Shown piece by piece: positions 59,425-64,000 of a DNA stretch of 64,000 bases. This DNA comes from Anaerococcus vaginalis. Its GTDB lineage: Bacteria; Bacillota; Clostridia; Tissierellales; Peptoniphilaceae. Under the pieces are notes generated by a model. The model made no database searches, was not told where the DNA came from, and was given only the letters and a program-made list of their open reading frames with translations. A program made the translations under genes and the position numbers. Each line of letters starts with the position of its first letter. Within the stretch, counting starts at the first letter, position 1. The DNA is taken from contig JAGZMY010000005.1 of the NCBI GenBank assembly GCA_018363915.1, positions 62,001 through 126,000 on the forward strand. The letters are read 5' to 3'.

Positions 59425-61833
59425 TTATTTTACAAGCAAGTTTAATATTTTTCCTGGTACATATATTACCTTAAATATTTCCTTACCATCTATATTTTTT
59501 TGAATATTTTGATCATTTTCTGCACTTGTTACAGCTTCTTCTTGATTCGCATCTTTTGCAATTTTTATTGTAGCCCTAACTTTACCATTAACTTGAACAG
59601 GAAGTTCAATTGAATCATATTCAAGTTTACTTTCATCATAAATTGGCCAGCTTGCTTCATTCAATTCGCTTTCAAAACCAATTTCTTCCCACAATTCTTC
59701 AGTTAAGTGAGGAGCAACTGGATTTAATAAAATCAAATAAGTTTTGAAATCTTTTTTGGTGATTTTCCCAATATTTCTCATTTCATTTAACAAGCTCATA
59801 AGTGAAGCTATTGCTGTATTATATTTTAATGATTCATAATCATCACTTACTTTTTTGATAGTTTGGTTAATTAAAATTTCAATTTCTTTTGTATATTCGT
59901 CGCCATCTTCAACTAAATCATAAAGGTTAAATACTCTTTCCAAATATTTTCTACAACCCTTAACCCCTTCATCTGACCATGGAGCTGTTGATCTGAAATC
60001 TCCAATAAACATTTCATAGCATCTTAGGGTATCTGCCCCATAATCTCTTACAATATCGTCAGGATTTACAACATTGCCTCTTGATTTTGACATTTTTTGA
60101 TGGTCTTCTCCCAAAATCATTCCGTGAGAAGTTCTCTTTTGATATGGTTCTTTTGTTGGAACTTTTCCTATATCATATAGAAATTTATGCCAAAATCTTG
60201 AATACAATAAGTGAAGAGTTGTATGTTCCATTCCACCATTGTACCAATCAACTGGTGTGTAATAATCTAAACTTTCCTTGCTTGCAAGATCTTCATTATT
60301 ATTTGGATCTGTATATCTTAAATAATACCAAGAAGATCCAGCCCATTGTGGCATGGTGTCTGTTTCTCTTTTTGCTGGCTTTCCACAAATTGGGCAAGTA
60401 GTATTTACAAATTCATCAATTTTTGAAAGTGGGCTTTCGCCATCATCTGTTACTTCATAAGATTCAACTTCTGGTAATTTTATTGGAAGATTTTCTTCTT
60501 TTTCAGCAACCCATCCGTGCTCTTCACAATAAATCATTGGGATTGGTTCTCCCCAATATCTTTGTCTAGAAAATACCCAATCTCTTAATTTATAATTTAC
60601 CTTAGCAGAACCTAGATTTTTTTCTTCAACAAATTCTATCATTTTCTTTTTAGCTTCTTCTACAGATAGACCATTTAGAAAATCGGAATTTATTAAAATC
60701 CCCTTATCAATTGAAGTTGTTGGCAAATCTTCATCGCCTGTATCGATTACTGGAACAATTGGCATATCAAATTTTTTTGCAAATTCAAAATCCCTATCAT
60801 CGTGAGCAGGAACCGCCATTATAGCTCCTGTTCCATAAGAAATTAATACATAATCAGAAATCCAAATTGGAATTTCTTTTCCGTTTACAGGATTTATTGC
60901 AGAAATTCCATCAAGCATTACACCAGTTTTTTCTTTTGTAAGCTCACTTCTTTCAAAATCTGATTTTTTCTTAGCAAAATCTTGATATTCTTTTACCTCA
61001 TCCAAATTTTTGATTTCATCTTTAAATTCTTCAAGCATTGGATGTTCAGGAGCTATTACCATATAAGTTGCCCCAAAAATTGTATCAGGTCTTGTTGTGT
61101 AGACATTTAATTTGTAATCTTTATCTTTTAAAGAAAAATTAATTTCTGCACCATGACTTCTTCCAATCCAATTTTTTTGTTGAGTTTTTATTTTTTCCTC
61201 ATAATCAACTTCGTCCAAATCATCAATAAGTCTATCGGCATATTCTGTGATTTTTAGCATCCATTGATTTTTAACTTTGTGAGTTACTTCTGAGCCACAT
61301 CTTTCACATTTTCCATCTACAACTTCTTCATTAGCAAGTCCTACCTTACAAGAAGGACACCAGTTTACTGGCATTTCTTTTTTATAAGCAAGCCCATGTT
61401 TATATAATTGAATGAAAATCCATTGAGTCCATTTGTAATAATTTGGATCTGTTGTATTTACTTCTTTGGACCAATCAAATGAAAATCCTATAGATTTCAT
61501 TTGCGCTTTGAAATTTTCGATATTATTTTTTGTTACAATTGAAGGATGAATGTGATTTTTTATAGCATAATTTTCTGTAGGAAGTCCAAAAGCATCCCAG
61601 CCCATAGGATAAATTACATTTTCTCCTTGAAGTCTTCTTTTTCTTGCAACAATATCTAAAGCTGTGTATGGTCTTGGGTGGCCAACATGAAGACCTTGAC
61701 CTGATGGATAAGGAAATTCTACGAGTGGATAGAATTTTTTCTTATTTTTATCAATTACTGACTTAAAAGTTTCATTTTCATCCCATTTCTCTTGCCATTT
61801 TTTTTCGATGGCATTTGGATTATATTCTCTCAT
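59425..61833 (-). CDS. leuS: Leucyl-tRNA synthetase
   Basis: An 802-residue class I synthetase. HIGH motif as HVGHPRPYTALD near residue 48, zinc domain CPSCKVGLANEEVVDGKCERCG, the CP1 editing domain with TTRPDTIFGATYMVIAPEH and GTGAIMAVPAHDDRDF, a second CPICGKPAKRETDTMPQWAGSS segment, KMSKSRGN, and an anticodon-binding C-terminal region. Length is typical. AAGGAG precedes the ATG, 9 bases after asnS. No T-box precedes it. Terminates at a bidirectional hairpin. Confidence 0.98.
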   Translation of the reverse strand: MREYNPNAIEKKWQEKWDENETFKSVIDKNKKKFYPLVEFPYPSGQGLHVGHPRPYTALDIVARKRRLQGENVIYPMGWDAFGLPTENYAIKNHIHPSIVTKNNIENFKAQMKSIGFSFDWSKEVNTTDPNYYKWTQWIFIQLYKHGLAYKKEMPVNWCPSCKVGLANEEVVDGKCERCGSEVTHKVKNQWMLKITEYADRLIDDLDEVDYEEKIKTQQKNWIGRSHGAEINFSLKDKDYKLNVYTTRPDTIFGATYMVIAPEHPMLEEFKDEIKNLDEVKEYQDFAKKKSDFERSELTKEKTGVMLDGISAINPVNGKEIPIWISDYVLISYGTGAIMAVPAHDDRDFEFAKKFDMPIVPVIDTGDEDLPTTSIDKGILINSDFLNGLSVEEAKKKMIEFVEEKNLGSAKVNYKLRDWVFSRQRYWGEPIPMIYCEEHGWVAEKEENLPIKLPEVESYEVTDDGESPLSKIDEFVNTTCPICGKPAKRETDTMPQWAGSSWYYLRYTDPNNNEDLASKESLDYYTPVDWYNGGMEHTTLHLLYSRFWHKFLYDIGKVPTKEPYQKRTSHGMILGEDHQKMSKSRGNVVNPDDIVRDYGADTLRCYEMFIGDFRSTAPWSDEGVKGCRKYLERVFNLYDLVEDGDEYTKEIEILINQTIKKVSDDYESLKYNTAIASLMSLLNEMRNIGKITKKDFKTYLILLNPVAPHLTEELWEEIGFESELNEASWPIYDESKLEYDSIELPVQVNGKVRATIKIAKDANQEEAVTSAENDQNIQKNIDGKEIFKVIYVPGKILNLLVK

Positions 61834-61842
61834 TTTTTCTCC

Positions 61843-63231
61843 TTAGTTTTTTGATGCAAAAGATTTTACTGTTCTTGGGTAAGGGATTACGTCACGGATA
61901 TTTTTCATTCCAGTTAAATACATAACAGCTCTTTCAAATCCTAGACCGTATCCTGAGTGAACAACTGTTCCATATTTTCTTAAATCTAAATAATTTTGAT
62001 AATCTTCAAGTTTTAATCCATTATCTTCCATAGATTTTACAAGCTCATCATATCTTTCTTCCCTTTGACTTCCACCTATTAATTCTCCTACAGCAGGAAC
62101 TAACATATCAAAAGCTGCAACAGTTTTTCCATCTTCATTTCTTCTCATATAAAATGCCTTTATATCTTTTGGATAATCTGTAACAAAAACTGGACCGTCA
62201 ACTATTTTTTCTGATAAAAATCTTTCGTGCTCTGTTTGAAGATCCATTCCCCATTTTACAGGATATTCAAAATCAACATCAGCTTCTTGTAATTTTTCTA
62301 TAGCCTCAGTATAAGTAATTCTTGCAAATTTTGCCTCTTTAACTTTTGTAAGTCTTTCAATCAAAGTATCATCAACTCTTTCGTTGAAAAATTCAATTTC
62401 ATCCTTACAATTTTCTAAAACAAAACTTATCATATATTTCATCATATCTTCAGCCACATCCATGCACACATTATAATCTGCAAAAGCAATTTCTGGTTCA
62501 ATCATCCAAAATTCCGCAGCGTGTCTTGGTGTGTTTGATTCTTCAGCCCTAAAAGTTGGACCAAAAGTATAAATATTTGATAAGGCAAGGGCATAATCTT
62601 CTGCCTCAAGTTGTCCTGAAACTGTCAAATAAGATTTTTTTCCAAAGAAATCTTTAGAATAATCAACTTTTCCATCCTTATTTAAATCTAATTTATCTAA
62701 ATTTTGAGTGGTAACTTGGAACATTTCTCCAGCACCTTCTGTATCAGATGCAGTAATTAATGGAGCATTTAAATAAATAAATCCTCTTTCTTGGAAAAAT
62801 TTATGAAGAGCATAAGCAAGTTTTGATCTTAATCTAAAAACTGCCCTATAAGTATTAGTTCTAGCTCTTAAATGAGGAATAGTTCTCATATATTCAAGAG
62901 ATTGTTTTTGTTTTTGAATAGGAAATTTCTCATCACTGTGACCTAAAACTTCTACAGATTTTGCTTGAAGTTCGTAGGCTTGTTTGGCATTATTTGTTTT
63001 TACAAGAATTCCTTTGATTTTTAATGACGCTGAAAGATGTTCTTTTTGTAAATCTTCAAAATTTTCTAATTCTTTTCCAACAACAATTTGAAGATTTTTA
63101 AAAATTGTTCCATCATTTAATTCAATAAAGCCGACATTTTTTGTAAATCGCGCCTGTCTAATCCATCCTTCAACTGTAATTTCTTGATCGATGTATTTTT
63201 CAACATCTTTTTTAATCTCTCTTAATTTCAT
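61843..63231 (-). CDS. asnS: Asparaginyl-tRNA synthetase
   Basis: A 462-residue class IIb synthetase. The N-terminal OB-fold reads EITVEGWIRQARFTKNVGFIELNDG. The catalytic core shows FFQERGFIYLNAPLITASDTEGAGEMF, FRAEESNTPRHAAEFWMIEPEIAF (motif 2), and GYGLGFERAVMYLTGMKNIRDVIPYPR (motif 3). The Asn-specific form is indicated by the AEFWMIEPE and IRDVIPYPRT segments. GAGAGG lies upstream. It overlaps rarA by 20 bases and is followed by leuS. Together with the partial asnB at the other end, it shows direct Asn-tRNA charging. Confidence 0.95.
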   Translation of the reverse strand: MKLREIKKDVEKYIDQEITVEGWIRQARFTKNVGFIELNDGTIFKNLQIVVGKELENFEDLQKEHLSASLKIKGILVKTNNAKQAYELQAKSVEVLGHSDEKFPIQKQKQSLEYMRTIPHLRARTNTYRAVFRLRSKLAYALHKFFQERGFIYLNAPLITASDTEGAGEMFQVTTQNLDKLDLNKDGKVDYSKDFFGKKSYLTVSGQLEAEDYALALSNIYTFGPTFRAEESNTPRHAAEFWMIEPEIAFADYNVCMDVAEDMMKYMISFVLENCKDEIEFFNERVDDTLIERLTKVKEAKFARITYTEAIEKLQEADVDFEYPVKWGMDLQTEHERFLSEKIVDGPVFVTDYPKDIKAFYMRRNEDGKTVAAFDMLVPAVGELIGGSQREERYDELVKSMEDNGLKLEDYQNYLDLRKYGTVVHSGYGLGFERAVMYLTGMKNIRDVIPYPRTVKSFASKN

Positions 63232-64000
63232 CCTTATTTCCTCTCTTAATTTTTTCTAAATTTTCATTAAGTATTTTTTCATAACCTATATTTTTTGGCT
63301 TATAAAATTTTTCATCTACAAAGCCATCTGGAAGATAGTCTTGTTTTACATATCCATCATAATCATGAGGATATAAATAAGTATCTTTAACTAAATTTTT
63401 ACTTCCTTTATAATGGGTATCTTTTAATTTATTTGGTACTTCCAGATCTTTTTCATTTTTTACAAAATCCATAGCCTTATTTATAGCAAGGTATGTAGAA
63501 TTATTTTTCTTTGCTAAAGATAAATATATACAAGTCTCTGCCAAAATAATTCTTGCCTCTGGCATACCTACAGTATTAATTGCTGTAAAAGTATTTGTAG
63601 CAAGGCTTAGTGCGTAGGGATCAGCAAGCGAAATATCTTCTGATGCAAATATAATCATTCTTCTTGCTATAAATTTTATATCTTCCCCGCTATTTAACAT
63701 TTTTGCCAAATAATAAACCGCTGCATCAGGATCTGAGCCACGCATAGATTTTATAAAAGCAGAAATAGTATCATAATGTCTATCTCCATCTCTATCATAA
63801 ATAGAAATTTTCTTTTGGATAGAATTTATAATACTTTTTCGATCAACTACTATTATACCTTCTTTATCTTCTTGTGAAAATATTGCAATTTCTAAAGCAT
63901 TCAACAAGGCTCTACAATCCCCGTTAGAATATTTAACCAAAGTATTTCTGGCATCATCGTCAATTTTTATATTTTTATTTTGTAAAAGCCTATCTCGACT
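63212..64000 (-). CDS. rarA: Replication-associated recombination protein RarA (MgsA), 5' end outside window
   Basis: The C-terminal 262 residues of an AAA+ protein that works at stalled replication forks. The frame is open to base 64000 without a start; its first codons read DRLLQNKNIKIDDDAR, then NGDCRALLNALEIAIF, the AAA+ lid, followed by the family's tetramerisation part: YDRDGDRHYDTISAFIKSMRGSDPDAAVYYLAKML, RRMIIFASEDISLADPYAL, GMPEARIILAE and YLYPHDYDGYVKQDYLPDG. The ATPase domain is outside. It overlaps asnS by 20 bases. Confidence 0.93.
   Translation of the reverse strand, partial: SRDRLLQNKNIKIDDDARNTLVKYSNGDCRALLNALEIAIFSQEDKEGIIVVDRKSIINSIQKKISIYDRDGDRHYDTISAFIKSMRGSDPDAAVYYLAKMLNSGEDIKFIARRMIIFASEDISLADPYALSLATNTFTAINTVGMPEARIILAETCIYLSLAKKNNSTYLAINKAMDFVKNEKDLEVPNKLKDTHYKGSKNLVKDTYLYPHDYDGYVKQDYLPDGFVDEKFYKPKNIGYEKILNENLEKIKRGNKDEIKRD

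Noticed and set aside
1..64000. CRISPR array, prophage or integrated element
   Set aside because: I saw no regularly spaced repeats, integrase, phage structural genes or transposase; gene order is mostly typical housekeeping.

Overview
The window is a chromosomal segment of a very AT-rich, low-GC Gram-positive bacterium. Class A 50S L31, HrcA/CIRCE control of dnaK, a T-box leader, MarR-controlled heterodimeric ABC exporters, and a SCIFF (ranthipeptide) gene with its radical SAM maturase all point to an anaerobic Firmicute. I infer a Clostridia/Tissierellia lineage, perhaps Peptoniphilaceae such as Anaerococcus or Peptoniphilus. The genus is a guess from gene content and base composition. Most of the window is core genome with tight, translationally coupled operons; the accessory material is mainly in the first 17 kb.

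Region 1 (1-12.2 kb, transport and accessory): a partial asparagine synthetase; a BrnQ branched-chain amino acid carrier behind a complete T-box leader with a consensus promoter; a frameshifted GNAT acetyltransferase; a COG2509 FAD-dependent protein; a short, apparently frameshifted peptide gene coupled to two ABC half-transporters; a dicarboxylate/amino acid symporter; and an NhaC antiporter.

Region 2 (12.2-23.9 kb, all minus): a MarR regulator, a heterodimeric multidrug-type ABC exporter and a DUF2871 membrane protein; then a hotdog thioesterase with a membrane-anchored HExxH protein, a prolyl-tRNA editing protein, a small-multidrug-export protein, an LCP protein and apt, and a long LTA-synthase-like sulfatase.

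Region 3 (24.0-27.1 kb, plus): an Orn/Lys/Arg decarboxylase-family enzyme, then the SCIFF precursor peptide and its maturase ScfB. The precursor has its own promoter, and a hairpin separates it from the maturase.

Region 4 (27.0-47.5 kb, almost all minus): a long housekeeping run. In transcription order from high to low coordinates this is dnaJ-mtaB, a tRNA-Thr on the other strand, a membrane protein of unknown function, tex-crr, proS with a cysteine-less thioredoxin and fba, rho, a VTT-domain protein, rpmE, and prmC-prfA-CDF-sua5-upp-murA-recD2-comFC.

Region 5 (47.5-64 kb): lepB-lepA, hemW, and the CIRCE-controlled hrcA-grpE-dnaK; rpsT on the plus strand; comEC-holA; a degenerate AlaX-like protein on the plus strand; and rarA (partial)-asnS-leuS. 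A roughly 200-bp imperfect palindrome flanked by 16-bp direct repeats sits between dnaK and dnaJ.

The best candidates for something undescribed are the frameshifted peptide gene with its ABC pair (5.3-8.9 kb), the dnaK-dnaJ hairpin element, the degenerate AlaX-like and thioredoxin-like proteins, and the HExxH membrane protein.
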